A stretch of 13,842 bases of DNA from an uncultured Methylobacteriaceae bacterium (GCA_937872715.1 CALMTJ010000028.1:1280-15121), one strand, 5' to 3'. Numbered from the stretch's first letter, positions 6,672 through 13,842 are shown. Made by a program: numbers and translations. The notes: generated from the sequence alone by a model not told the origin.

Positions 6672-9600
6672 TACTCAGCCGCGATCCCGGCCGTGCGGAT
6701 CTGGGAGAGGAGCGCCCGGAGCGCCGCCGGCTTGAGCGGCTTGTTCAGGAGGCTGATCCTCCGGACCGCCGCCGAGGCCCGCAGGTCCGGCGAGCGGTCG
6801 GCCGTGACCAGCACGGCCGGCACGTCGCTCCCGCACGCCGTCCGGATCGCCACGATGGCGGACAGGCCGTCGCCCTCGTCCAGGTGGTAATCCGCGATCA
6901 CGATCTCGGGCCGCCGCCGGGACAGGGTCTCGAGCGCCTCGTCGAGCGAGCCCGCGGTGTCGACCTGGAGGCCCCAGCTGCGCAGGAGGATGGACATCCC
7001 GTCCAGCACGGCGGGCTCGTTGTCCAGGACCAGCGCGGCGATCCGGCCGAGCGGCGCGATCTGGGCCTCGCTCCGGCCCGAACGCGGCGTGCCGGCGGGC
7101 GCGACCGGCGCGGAGGCCTCCGGCACGCTCAACCGGAACACGGAGCCGCGGCCGGGGCTCGACGTGAGGCCGATCTCCGCCTCCAGCGCCTTCGCGATCC
7201 GCTCCACGATGGAGAGGCCGAGGCCCAGCCCGCGCGCCACCCGGGCCCCCTCGCGCAAGCGCCGGAACTCGCGGAAGATCTTCTTCTGCTTGGCCTCCGG
7301 GATGCCGATCCCGCTGTCCCAGACCTCAATCCGCACCGCCCTGCCGCGGCGGCGCGCACCGACGATCACGCCGCCCGCGGGCGTGTATTTGAGGGCGTTG
7401 GACACGAGGTTCTGGAGGACGCGGCGGATCAGGCGGCGGTCCGACCGGACCGCGTGGGCCGTCGGGACGAAGCGGAGCTTCAGCCCCTTGCCGGCCGCGA
7501 CGGGCTCGAACTCGCGGGCGAGCTGGCGGAACAGCTCGTCCAGCCGGATGTCGGAATGTTCCGGCTTCATGGCGCCCGCGTCCAGCCGCGAGATGTCGAG
7601 GAGCGTCGTCAGGATCTCCTCCACGGCGTCGAGGGAGGAATCGATGTTGTCGGCGAGCCTGGACGCGTCGCTCCCTCGGAGACGCTCGGACAAGGAGGTC
7701 GCGTAGAGCCGGGCGGCGTTCAGCGGCTGGAGCACGTCGTGGCTCGCGGCCGCGAGGAAACGCGTCTTGGAGGCGTTGGCCTCGTCCGCATCGGCCTTGG
7801 CGAGCGTGAGCGCCTCGTTCAGGCGCGTCAGCTCCTCCGTGCGTTCCTGCACCCGATGCTCCAGGGTGACGGTCTCGCGTTCGCGCTCCTTCTCGGCCGC
7901 GACGATCTCCGTCACGTCCGTGTAGGTGTTGACGAGGCCGCCGCCCGGCAGGTTGTTCGAGCGGACGGAGATCACCCGGCCCGTGCCGTGCAGCCCGACG
8001 CGGACCGGACCCGGATCGTGCAGGAGACTGTGGAGGCGGGAGGCGATCAGGTCGTCCGTACTGCCCGGCCCGTAGAGGCCGCGCTCCGCGTTCACCCGGA
8101 CGATCTCCTCCAGCCCGACCCCGATCCGGATGAATTCCGGCGGGAAGCCGTAGAGGTCGACGAAGGCCTGATTCCAGGACAGGAGCCGGAGGTCGCGGTC
8201 CAGCACCGTGATGCCTTGCTGGGCATGGTCGATCGCGTGCTGGAGCACGTCCCGGTCGTGCTGGAGCACGGCGGAGGCCTCGTCGAGGAGCTGCAGGGCC
8301 GCTCGCCGCGACAGGTTGTGGCGGCGCAGCACCATGGAGAGCGCGACGCGCGAGGAGGCGGCGCCGATCGCCGAGGCGAGGAGATGCTCCGCGTAGCGCA
8401 GGAGGTGGATGTCCGCCTCCGCGCCGGGTTCGAGCACGATGCCGCGCGCCCGCGCGTAGCCCGCGAAGGAGCGGCGCGTGCGGGCGACGCCGAGGAAGCG
8501 GCCGACGGCGGCCGACAGGTCCTCGACGGAGACGCTGGCGCCGAACAGCCTCAGCGTCGGCGCGACGGAATCCGGGACGCCGGCGCTGAAGGCCGAGGCC
8601 TGGAGCCGTTCGAGCGCGGTCGCCGGGCGCCGGAGAGAGAAGATCACGAAGGCCGCGAGGTTGAGCGACAGGCTCCAGAGCACGCCGTGCGTCAGGGGCG
8701 GGAGGTCCGTCCAGGCGAGCGCGGTCGGCCGCAGCGCCGTGATCCCGAACGGGCCCTCGCTCACCACGACCGCCAATCCCGTGTCGTTCGCCAGGGTCGG
8801 CAGGAGCAGGGTGTAGCACCAGGCGACCGTTCCGACCGCCAGCCCCGATCCCGCCCCGAGCGCCGTGGCCCGCCGCCAGAACAGGCCGCCCAGGAAGGCG
8901 GGCGCCACCTGTGCCACGGCCGCGAAGGACAGGAGGCCGATGGAGGCGAGATGCTCGCTGCCGGCGATCCGGTAATAGGCGTAGGCGAGCAGCGTCAGCA
9001 CCACGATCGCGACGCGCCGGACGATCAGGACGAAGCGGCCGAGATTGGCGGACCGGCCCGCTCCGCCAAGCCCGGCCGAGAAGCTCTGCCGCCGCAGCAC
9101 GAGCGGCATCACGAGGTGGTTCGCCACCATCACGGACACCGCGATCGTCTCGACGATCACCATGGCGGTGGCGGCCGAGAGCCCTCCCAGGAAGGTGACG
9201 AGGGCGACGAGGACCGATCCGCCCTCCAGCGGGAGGGACAGAACCGTCATGTCGCGGTCGGTGCCCGGGCCGGGAAAGATGTGCAGGCCCGCCAGCGCCA
9301 GCGGCACGACGAAGAGGTTGATGAGGACGAGGTAGAGCGGGAACAGCCAAGCGGCCCGCCTCAGCTCCGCCTCCGACCGGTTCTCGACCACCGTCATGTG
9401 GAACTGGCGCGGCAGCATCACGAACGAGCAGGCCGCGATGGCGAGCAGCGTCCCGTAGCTCAGCGGGTCGGAGGTCGGCCCGAGGAGGGCGAGCGCCGGC
9501 GCTCGCGTGCCGATCGCCGCCACCATCCCGCCGAAGCCCGGGAACATGCCGTACATGACGAAGAGCCCGACGGTCAGGAACGCGCCGAGCTTGACGAGCG

Positions 9601-10201
9601 ATTCGACTGCGATCGCGAGGACGAGGCCGTTCTGGTGCTCCGTCGCGTCCGCGTGCCGCGTCCCGAAGGCGACCGAGAAGGCGGCCAGCACGAGCGCGAC
9701 CGCGAGGGCGATGTCGCCCAGCACGGGGGCGGCCTCCGTGCCGGCCCCCCGGTAATCCGGCAGGAACACGCCCACGGAGGTCGACACGGCCTTCAGCTGG
9801 AGGGCGATGTAGGGGAGCGCCGCCAGCACCGCGAGGAGGCTGACCAGCACGGCGACGGGCTCGCTCTTGCCGTATCGGGCGGCGACGAAATCGGCCACGG
9901 AGGTGATGTTCTGGGCCTTCGCGATCCGGACGATGCGGGCGAGGACCGGGTAGAACAGCACGATCACGAGGATCGGCCCGATATAGATGGCCAGGAAATC
10001 GAGCCCGGCCCGGCTCGCGAGACCCACGGAGCCGTAGAAGGTCCAGGACGTGCAGTACACGGCGAGCGCGAGGCCGTAGACCGTGCTGCGCGAGCCGTGC
10101 CGCATCACGCGCCGCCCCGCCCGGTCGCCCCAATGCGCGACCGCGAAGAGAAGGCATAGGTAGACGAGCGCCGACAGGACGACGGCCCAGCTCGCGATCA
10201 T
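6671..10201 (-). CDS. Symporter-domain hybrid sensor histidine kinase/response regulator (CbrA-like)
   Basis: A 1176-residue hybrid kinase whose sensor is a sodium:solute symporter-like domain. Residues 1 to about 525 hold roughly 13 membrane helices, including VYCTSWTFYGSVGLAS (48-63) and the VENRSEAELRRAAW segment (272-285) typical of this kinase class. A linker follows, then a PAS domain (about 650-765) and a coiled coil (about 768-815). In HisKA, His821 in AAASHDVLQPLNA is the phosphorylation site. HATPase has the N box NLVSNALKYT (931-940), G1 DSGIGIP (962-968) and G2 GLGLGLSIVERI (991-1002). A C-terminal receiver (about 1052-1168) has phospho-acceptor Asp1104 (IVIADYHLDEGDG) and Lys1154 (LLNKPLKP). 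CbrA homologues couple carbon/nitrogen nutrient sensing to a response regulator; no separate regulator lies nearby. The ATG at 10201 has GAGGA just 1 nt before it. The HPP gene is coupled downstream. The signal sensed is unknown. Confidence 0.93.
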   Translation of the reverse strand: MIASWAVVLSALVYLCLLFAVAHWGDRAGRRVMRHGSRSTVYGLALAVYCTSWTFYGSVGLASRAGLDFLAIYIGPILVIVLFYPVLARIVRIAKAQNITSVADFVAARYGKSEPVAVLVSLLAVLAALPYIALQLKAVSTSVGVFLPDYRGAGTEAAPVLGDIALAVALVLAAFSVAFGTRHADATEHQNGLVLAIAVESLVKLGAFLTVGLFVMYGMFPGFGGMVAAIGTRAPALALLGPTSDPLSYGTLLAIAACSFVMLPRQFHMTVVENRSEAELRRAAWLFPLYLVLINLFVVPLALAGLHIFPGPGTDRDMTVLSLPLEGGSVLVALVTFLGGLSAATAMVIVETIAVSVMVANHLVMPLVLRRQSFSAGLGGAGRSANLGRFVLIVRRVAIVVLTLLAYAYYRIAGSEHLASIGLLSFAAVAQVAPAFLGGLFWRRATALGAGSGLAVGTVAWCYTLLLPTLANDTGLAVVVSEGPFGITALRPTALAWTDLPPLTHGVLWSLSLNLAAFVIFSLRRPATALERLQASAFSAGVPDSVAPTLRLFGASVSVEDLSAAVGRFLGVARTRRSFAGYARARGIVLEPGAEADIHLLRYAEHLLASAIGAASSRVALSMVLRRHNLSRRAALQLLDEASAVLQHDRDVLQHAIDHAQQGITVLDRDLRLLSWNQAFVDLYGFPPEFIRIGVGLEEIVRVNAERGLYGPGSTDDLIASRLHSLLHDPGPVRVGLHGTGRVISVRSNNLPGGGLVNTYTDVTEIVAAEKERERETVTLEHRVQERTEELTRLNEALTLAKADADEANASKTRFLAAASHDVLQPLNAARLYATSLSERLRGSDASRLADNIDSSLDAVEEILTTLLDISRLDAGAMKPEHSDIRLDELFRQLAREFEPVAAGKGLKLRFVPTAHAVRSDRRLIRRVLQNLVSNALKYTPAGGVIVGARRRGRAVRIEVWDSGIGIPEAKQKKIFREFRRLREGARVARGLGLGLSIVERIAKALEAEIGLTSSPGRGSVFRLSVPEASAPVAPAGTPRSGRSEAQIAPLGRIAALVLDNEPAVLDGMSILLRSWGLQVDTAGSLDEALETLSRRRPEIVIADYHLDEGDGLSAIVAIRTACGSDVPAVLVTADRSPDLRASAAVRRISLLNKPLKPAALRALLSQIRTAGIAAE

Positions 10202-10293
10202 GTCCTCGCCCCGCCCCGCATGCGCGGGGAAGGTTAGCGGCGCCGCCGCCGCCGCGCTACGGTACCCGCCACCTGACGTGAAAGGACGCCCCC
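10202..10293. promoter_or_regulatory. Divergent control region between the sensor kinase and mscL, with a hairpin
   Basis: These 92 bp separate two divergent genes and must contain both start regions unless promoters lie inside the genes. CCCCGC (10214-10219) and GCGGGG (10224-10229) form a perfect 6-bp inverted repeat around ATGC, 13 bp from the kinase start; it could be an operator or leader hairpin. A GCC-triplet run follows at about 10237-10257. I cannot pick convincing -35/-10 boxes for either gene. Confidence 0.4.
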
Positions 10294-10740
10294 ATGCTCG
10301 AGGAATTCAAGAAGTTCGCGCTCCGCGGCAACGTGGTCGATCTCGCGGTCGGCGTGATCATCGGCGCGGCGTTCGGCAAGATCGTGGAATCGCTCGTGGC
10401 CGACATCTTCATGCCGATCATCGGCGCGGTCACGGGCGGGCTCGACTTCTCGAACTATTATCTCCGCCTGTCGTCGGCGGTGCCGGCCGGGCTCTCCTAC
10501 CTGGACGCCAAGAAACAGGGCGCGGTGATCGGCTACGGCAGCTTCGTCACGGTCGCGATCAATTTCGTGATCGTGGCCTTCGTGCTCTTCATCGTCATCC
10601 GGGCCATGAACCGGCTGAAGGCGAAGCCGGCCGAGAAGGCCCTCGAGATCCCGGCGGACGTGAAGCTCCTGGCCGAGATCCGCGACATCCTGGCGGACGG
10701 CCGCGACCCGGCCGCCCCGCCCCGCGCGATCCCGCGCTGA
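10294..10740 (+). CDS. mscL: Large-conductance mechanosensitive channel MscL
   Basis: A 148-residue inner-membrane channel that opens under membrane tension and releases solutes during hypo-osmotic shock; it works as a homo-oligomer (pentamer in characterised relatives). The N-terminal amphipathic helix MLEEFKKFALRGNVVDLAVG leads into TM1 (about 15-42) with the pore-lining small-residue pattern AVGVIIGAAFGKIVESLVAD. A periplasmic loop (about 45-75) precedes TM2 (about 78-105, SFVTVAINFVIVAFVLFIVI). A C-terminal cytoplasmic helix, KLLAEIRDILA (about 124-134), follows. Length is usual for the family. AAAGGA at 10281-10286, 7 nt before the ATG, fixes the start. It stands alone, divergent from the kinase, and is followed by an inverted repeat pair that could end or protect its mRNA. 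Confidence 0.97.
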   Translation: MLEEFKKFALRGNVVDLAVGVIIGAAFGKIVESLVADIFMPIIGAVTGGLDFSNYYLRLSSAVPAGLSYLDAKKQGAVIGYGSFVTVAINFVIVAFVLFIVIRAMNRLKAKPAEKALEIPADVKLLAEIRDILADGRDPAAPPRAIPR

Positions 10741-11042
10741 CCGGCGGGCTGGATCAAGAGCCCCAACAAACCCCGACGACGACCAACGCGTCTTGGCCGG
10801 GCTCGGCCCGGCCATCCACGTCCTTCCGGGGCCGTGACGTCGACCGGCTCCCTCGCGGCATCGTCCGTCGTGGGTGGCCGGGCCAAGCCCGGCCAAGACG
10901 GATCGGCCGGTGTTCCGGGAGGACCCACGCGGGAGCGTGCTCACCTTCCTCGTTCTACCGGCGGACGCTTCGGCGGCCGCGAGCAGCGGGTGCGGCTTCG
11001 TTTTCGCATGCGCTGCCGCCCGCCGGCCTGTAGAGAGGGCGG
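10741..11042. other. Non-coding interval between mscL and the aminotransferase gene
   Basis: About 300 bp with no convincing gene. It holds an inverted pair of palindromic repeats (10789-10900), a small CACGC/GCGTG hairpin near 10925-10938, and at its end AGAGGG (11034-11039), the ribosome site of the next gene. Open frames crossing it have no family features. No clear promoter was found, though one for the aminotransferase is expected in the right half. Confidence 0.6.
10789..10900. repeat. Inverted pair of 32-bp GC-rich extragenic palindromes
   Basis: The 32 bp at 10789-10820 and the reverse complement of 10869-10900 agree at 30 of 32 positions, separated by 48 bp. Each arm also contains its own internal palindrome (GGCCGGGC facing GCCCGGCC). 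Both arms start, in their own orientation, CGTCTTGGCCGGGCT and end with CCACG. Beyond the arms, GTCCTTCCGG after the left arm resembles GTCCTCCCGG in inverse orientation near 10912-10921, so symmetry may extend a little. The design resembles REP/RAYT-type mobile palindromes found between genes in many Hyphomicrobiales (from memory). It can fold into a long stem and could stop or stabilise the mscL transcript. Confidence 0.75.
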
Positions 11043-12254
11043 ATGTTCTCCGCATCCTCCGCCATGACCGATCGGATCCGCCCGGAAGCCGCGAATGCGC
11101 CGGCGAGCGGCATCGTCGACGTCGCGAATTACGGCCGCGGCCGGCCGGGGCTGATCCCGCTCTGGATCGGGGAGGGGCACCTGCCGACCCCCGCCTTCAT
11201 CGCGGATTCCGCGGCCCGCTTGCTCGCGGAGGGCGAGACCTTCTACACCTGGCAGCGCGGCATTCCCCAGCTCAGGGAGGCGCTCGCCCGCTACCACGAG
11301 CGTCTGCACGGCCGCTCCTTCGACCCGGACAGGTTCTACGTCACGACGGGCGGGATGCACGGCCTGCAGATGGCGATGCGGATCGCCTCCGGCCCGGGCG
11401 ACGAGGTCCTGGTTCCGACGCCCGCCTGGCCCAATTTCGAGGGGGCGGTCGGGATCGTGGGAGCGCGACCCGTCCCGGTGCCGATGACGCCCGGGCCCGA
11501 CGGCTGGACGCTCGGGCTCGACCGGCTCGAGGCGGCGGTGACGCCCCGCACGAGGGCCCTCGTGATCAACTCTCCCGGCAACCCGACCGGCTGGGTGGCG
11601 AGCCGGGACGATCTCGTCCGCATCCTGGACCTCGCCCGCCGGCACGGGCTCTGGATCGTCTCGGACGAGATCTACCAGCGCTTCGTCCACGATCCCGCGA
11701 TGATGGAGCCGTCCGGCCGCACGCCCTCCTTCCACGACGTGATGTCGCCGGAGGACCGGATCCTGTTCGTGCAGACCTTCTCCAAGAACTGGGCGATGAC
11801 CGGTTGGCGCGTCGGCTGGCTCGAGGCGCCGGTCGCGCTCGGGCCGGTGATCGAGAACCTCGTCCAGTACACAACGTCCGGCGTGCCGGCCTTCCTGCAG
11901 CACGCGGCCGTGACGGCCCTGCAAGAAGGCGAGCCTTTCGTCGAGGAGCAGATCCGGCTCGCCAGCCGCAACCGCGAGATCGCCTGCGCCGGGCTCCGCG
12001 CCACGAACGTCGTCGACCTGCCGTCGCCTCCCGGCGCCTTCTACGCCTTCTTCCGGGTGGAAGGCGTGACGGATACCCGCCAGCTCGCCTTCGACCTCAT
12101 CGACCGGGCGAATGTCGGCCTGGCGCCGGGTACTGCCTTCGGGACAGGCGGCGGCGAGCATGTCCGGCTCTGCTTCCTGCGCGACACCGCGATGCTGGAG
12201 GAGGCGATCGCCCGCATCGCCCGCGTCCTGCCTGACATCGCCCGGGCGGGGTAG
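11043..12254 (+). CDS. Pyridoxal-phosphate-dependent aminotransferase, class I/II
   Basis: A 403-residue fold-type I aminotransferase. The PLP Lys is Lys248 in FSKNWAMTGWRVGW. Asn180 in SPGNPTG, with Asp208 and Tyr211 in SDEIYQRF, contacts the cofactor. Arg375 in EHVRLCFLR is the substrate-carboxylate Arg. TTGGMHGLQMA (101-111) forms the phosphate-binding glycine-rich turn. The fold resembles aspartate/aromatic-type aminotransferases (class I, subgroup gamma), but no residue pattern fixes the amino donor, so the substrate stays open. I chose ATG 11043, which follows AGAGGG; the later ATG at 11064 has no ribosome site and would trim seven residues. It converges with the amidase gene with just 18 bp between stops, consisting of GGCCGGCC and GATC repeats and no visible T-run terminator. 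Confidence 0.93.
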   Translation: MFSASSAMTDRIRPEAANAPASGIVDVANYGRGRPGLIPLWIGEGHLPTPAFIADSAARLLAEGETFYTWQRGIPQLREALARYHERLHGRSFDPDRFYVTTGGMHGLQMAMRIASGPGDEVLVPTPAWPNFEGAVGIVGARPVPVPMTPGPDGWTLGLDRLEAAVTPRTRALVINSPGNPTGWVASRDDLVRILDLARRHGLWIVSDEIYQRFVHDPAMMEPSGRTPSFHDVMSPEDRILFVQTFSKNWAMTGWRVGWLEAPVALGPVIENLVQYTTSGVPAFLQHAAVTALQEGEPFVEEQIRLASRNREIACAGLRATNVVDLPSPPGAFYAFFRVEGVTDTRQLAFDLIDRANVGLAPGTAFGTGGGEHVRLCFLRDTAMLEEAIARIARVLPDIARAG

Positions 12255-12272
12255 GCCGGCCGGATCGATCGA

Positions 12273-13061
12273 TCACCGACCGGCGGAAGCGGTCGCGTCG
12301 AGGAGCCGCCGCAGGGTGTCGAGCGTCCCGCGATCGGCGATTCCGTCGACCCGCGCGGGCCGGAAGTGCCTCTGGAACGCGCGGACAACCGTTTCGAGCT
12401 CGGGATCGTAGCCTCCCGTCGGGGAAACGCCGTAGCCGTAGCGCGCAAGGTCCGCCCGGAGCCGCAGCACCTCCGGACCCGCGTCGCCGAACGGCCATCC
12501 CCCGCCGGTCTCGGCCGCCGGCGGGACAAGGTGCCCGATCCCGGCCCGGTGCAGCCGCTCCCAGGGGAAGAGCTCGCCCGGATCCTCCTTGCGGGAGGGC
12601 GCGATGTCCGAATGCGCGAGGACGCGCCGCGCCGCGATGCCGTGCCTGCCCACGATGTCCCGGCAGAGCGCCACCACGGCCGCCACCTGCCCGTCCGGGA
12701 AGGGCGGCAGGCCTCCGGCGTGACCTCCATTCGCGATCTCGACCCCGACCGAGCAGGAATTCACGTCCGTCTCGCCCGCCCATGAACCGGCGCCGGCATG
12801 ATGGGCGCGCAGGCGCTCCGGGACGAGCTGCGTCACGTGCCCATCCTCACGCACGAGGTAATGGGCGGAAACCTCCGCCTCCGGGTCGCGGAGGCGGTGC
12901 AGCGCCTCGGCGAAGCTCCGCATGCCGGTATAATGGAGGAGGAGCAGGTCGGGCCGCCGGCCCGCCGGCCGCCGGTCGCCCGCGTTGGGCGAGGGGGCGA
13001 CGGTGCCGACCAGAACCGAATCCGCCTCCCAGCCCGGCGGATCAGGAGGTTCGGCGCTCAC
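12273..13061 (-). CDS. N-acetylmuramoyl-L-alanine amidase with peptidoglycan-binding domain
   Basis: A 262-residue zinc amidase of the AmpD/AmiD (amidase_2) type, cleaving the bond between N-acetylmuramic acid and the peptide stem. Zinc ligands are visible: His43 (LLLLHYTGM), His150 and Asp160 (LAHSDIAPSRKEDPG). Glu108 in SVGVEIANGG lies where the family has a catalytic-site Glu. A C-terminal peptidoglycan-binding domain (about 192-255, with GYDPELETVVRAFQRHF) follows. The GTG start at 13061 has AAGG (13068-13071) 6 nt upstream and lies inside the end of the djlA-like gene, a 20-nt overlap implying coupling. The frame stays open upstream to 13262, but that part has low-complexity Arg/Pro composition and no family match. 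With this start there is no signal peptide, unlike AmiD lipoproteins, suggesting a cytoplasmic cell-wall-recycling role or an unusual export route. Confidence 0.9.
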   Translation of the reverse strand: MSAEPPDPPGWEADSVLVGTVAPSPNAGDRRPAGRRPDLLLLHYTGMRSFAEALHRLRDPEAEVSAHYLVREDGHVTQLVPERLRAHHAGAGSWAGETDVNSCSVGVEIANGGHAGGLPPFPDGQVAAVVALCRDIVGRHGIAARRVLAHSDIAPSRKEDPGELFPWERLHRAGIGHLVPPAAETGGGWPFGDAGPEVLRLRADLARYGYGVSPTGGYDPELETVVRAFQRHFRPARVDGIADRGTLDTLRRLLDATASAGR

Positions 13062-13761
13062 GTTCCACCTTGGCCCAGGCCGCGTTGAGGGCCGCCGTCC
13101 GGTCCGTCGCGATCCGGATCGCCTCCGGCGGCAGGCCGCGGGCGATCTCGCGATCCGGATGAGCCTCGGCCACGAGCCCGCGGTAGCGGCGGCGAAGGTC
13201 CTCGATCGGGGTGGTACGATCCATCCCGAGAACCCGGTAGGGATCGTCCGGCAGCTCGACATGCCGGGACAGGACCGTCTCGAACCAATCGTCCGGGCGG
13301 CCGAACGCCGCCGCGACGCGGCGCAGGTAGCGGACCTCCTCCTCGTGCACGGCGCCGTCCGCCTTCGCGATCAAGAACAGGCCGTCGAGGATGTCGTCGA
13401 TGAGGAGAGGCTCGTCGGCGAAGACCCGGGCGAGCTGGGCCGCATAGGCCTCCGCCCCGCTCGCCGTCTCCTGGGCCAGGCGGAACAGGCGCTCGACGGC
13501 CGGCCGATCCTCGTCCGGCACGACCACGATACGGGCGAAGGCTTCGATCTCGGCCGGCGCCACGACCCCGTCTGCCCGGGCCATCTTGGCCGACAGAGCG
13601 ACGAGGCCCGTCGTCAGGACCACGTCGCGCGGCTGGGGACCGAAGAGCGCGCCCTCCCGGTCGATCAGGTAATGCCCGGCGAACGCCCCGAGGAGCGCTC
13701 CGATCGGGCCGCCGACCGTGAGGCCGACGCCCGCGCCGCCGAGCTTGCCCCAGATGGACAT
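13042..13761 (-). CDS. DjlA-like TerB/J-domain co-chaperone
   Basis: A 239-residue protein with the DjlA layout. A Gly-rich hydrophobic N-terminus (about 7-32, GGAGVGLTVGGPIGALLG) is a probable membrane anchor. A TerB-like helical domain (about 45-155) shows the paired acidic motifs KMARADGVVAPAE and IAKADGAVHEEE. A C-terminal J domain (about 172-235) has its HPD motif at 201-203 (AEAHPDRE). J domains stimulate the ATPase of DnaK-type Hsp70s; DjlA of E. coli is membrane-anchored and linked to envelope stress. ATG 13761 is the first start of the domain-bearing frame; no strong Shine-Dalgarno precedes it. The gene overlaps the amidase by 20 nt, which suggests a shared envelope-related operon. 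The exact client is unknown. Confidence 0.9.
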   Translation of the reverse strand: MSIWGKLGGAGVGLTVGGPIGALLGAFAGHYLIDREGALFGPQPRDVVLTTGLVALSAKMARADGVVAPAEIEAFARIVVVPDEDRPAVERLFRLAQETASGAEAYAAQLARVFADEPLLIDDILDGLFLIAKADGAVHEEEVRYLRRVAAAFGRPDDWFETVLSRHVELPDDPYRVLGMDRTTPIEDLRRRYRGLVAEAHPDREIARGLPPEAIRIATDRTAALNAAWAKVERERRTS

Positions 13762-13817
13762 GCCCGGCGGCTAGCCTATCGGGGGCTGCCGATCAACGGC
13801 GGCCCCGGATCCGCGGG

Positions 13818-13842
13818 TCAGCGGCAGTATACGTTGCCGTAA
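13818..13842 (-). CDS. Possible 3' end of a further minus-strand gene
   Basis: Read on the minus strand from the window edge, one frame gives YGNVYCR followed by TGA (13820-13818), 56 bp before the djlA-like start. A Cys-containing short C-terminus of this kind is seen in small secreted alphaproteobacterial proteins, and the spacing suits an upstream neighbour. Only seven codons are visible, and the same bases contain an imperfect palindrome (CGGCA 13822-13826 / TGCCG 13835-13839), so this may be regulatory DNA instead. Confidence 0.22.

Noticed and set aside
7326..10157. An open minus-strand frame of about 943 codons in another phase of the kinase gene
   Set aside because: Arg/Pro/Gly-rich composition with no domain; the frame with all kinase and membrane motifs is the other one.
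6542..10159. An open frame of about 1205 codons on the + strand, opposite the sensor kinase
   Set aside because: It lies fully antisense to a gene with intact kinase, PAS and receiver motifs. Its product is dominated by Arg, Glu, Gly, Asp, Gln and His, with no fold or motif. Long antisense frames are expected in such GC-rich DNA.
10237..10257. GCC-triplet run as a possible phase-variable repeat
   Set aside because: The run is short and imperfect and lies in generally GCC-rich DNA; there is no sign of slippage-based control.
10941..12161. A 406-codon minus-strand frame opposite the aminotransferase
   Set aside because: The plus-strand frame carries the PLP lysine and all cofactor motifs; the minus frame has low-complexity charged composition and no motif.
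12255..12272. Terminator between the convergent aminotransferase and amidase genes
   Set aside because: The 18 bp hold GGCCGGCC and GATC repeats but no stable stem followed by a T-run; no intrinsic terminator can be claimed.
13062..13262. Extension of the amidase start to 13262
   Set aside because: The added 67 residues are Arg/Pro-rich antisense-like sequence within the J-domain coding region; the GTG at 13061 has a proper ribosome site.
12985..13842. A plus-strand open frame ending in TAA exactly at the window edge
   Set aside because: It overlaps the DjlA-like and amidase genes in antisense and has no recognisable domain; the stop at the edge is coincidence.

Overview
The window is very GC-rich, uses GTG starts and overlapping stop/start codons, and encodes typical alphaproteobacterial families. 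Together with a GC-rich extragenic palindrome of a type common in Hyphomicrobiales, this suggests a Methylobacteriaceae-like or related bacterium. That assignment is inferred from style and content; no rRNA or marker gene is present. Nearly all of the sequence is coding, with one intergenic stretch of about 300 bp. I saw no tRNA, rRNA, CRISPR array, insertion sequence or phage gene.

Left part (1-6178, + strand): a fatty-acid beta-oxidation cluster. It opens with the 3' end of an acyl-CoA dehydrogenase, followed by two tiny putative membrane proteins, a thiolase (FadA type), a Phd/VapC-type toxin-antitoxin pair, a bifunctional enoyl-CoA hydratase/3-hydroxyacyl-CoA dehydrogenase (FadB/FadJ type) and a DinB-fold protein. 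The dehydrogenase, FadB and thiolase cover the full oxidation spiral: oxidation, hydration, second oxidation, thiolysis. The toxin-antitoxin pair sits between fadA and fadB, has its own palindromic promoter/operator and AT-richer codon use, and looks like an insertion into an older fad operon.

Middle part (6102-10201, - strand): a 1176-residue hybrid sensor kinase whose input domain is a sodium:solute symporter-like membrane domain, followed by PAS, HisKA, HATPase and receiver domains (CbrA-like architecture). Its stop codon overlaps the start of an HPP-family membrane protein (TAATG). The HPP gene then runs 77 nt into the 3' end of the convergent dinB-like gene. The coupled transporter-like sensor and HPP protein is the least ordinary pairing in the window.

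Right part (10294-13842): mscL (mechanosensitive channel) diverges from the kinase gene. Downstream of it lies an inverted pair of 32-bp palindromic repeats, then a PLP-dependent aminotransferase. Convergent to that is a minus-strand pair: a DjlA-like TerB/J-domain protein overlapping by 20 nt a zinc N-acetylmuramoyl-L-alanine amidase with a peptidoglycan-binding domain. The last bases may hold the 3' end of another minus-strand gene.

No clearly new multi-gene system is visible. The best leads are the kinase-HPP coupling, the toxin-antitoxin module inside the fad cluster with a probably leaderless antitoxin mRNA, and the two uncharacterised small membrane proteins within the fad cluster.
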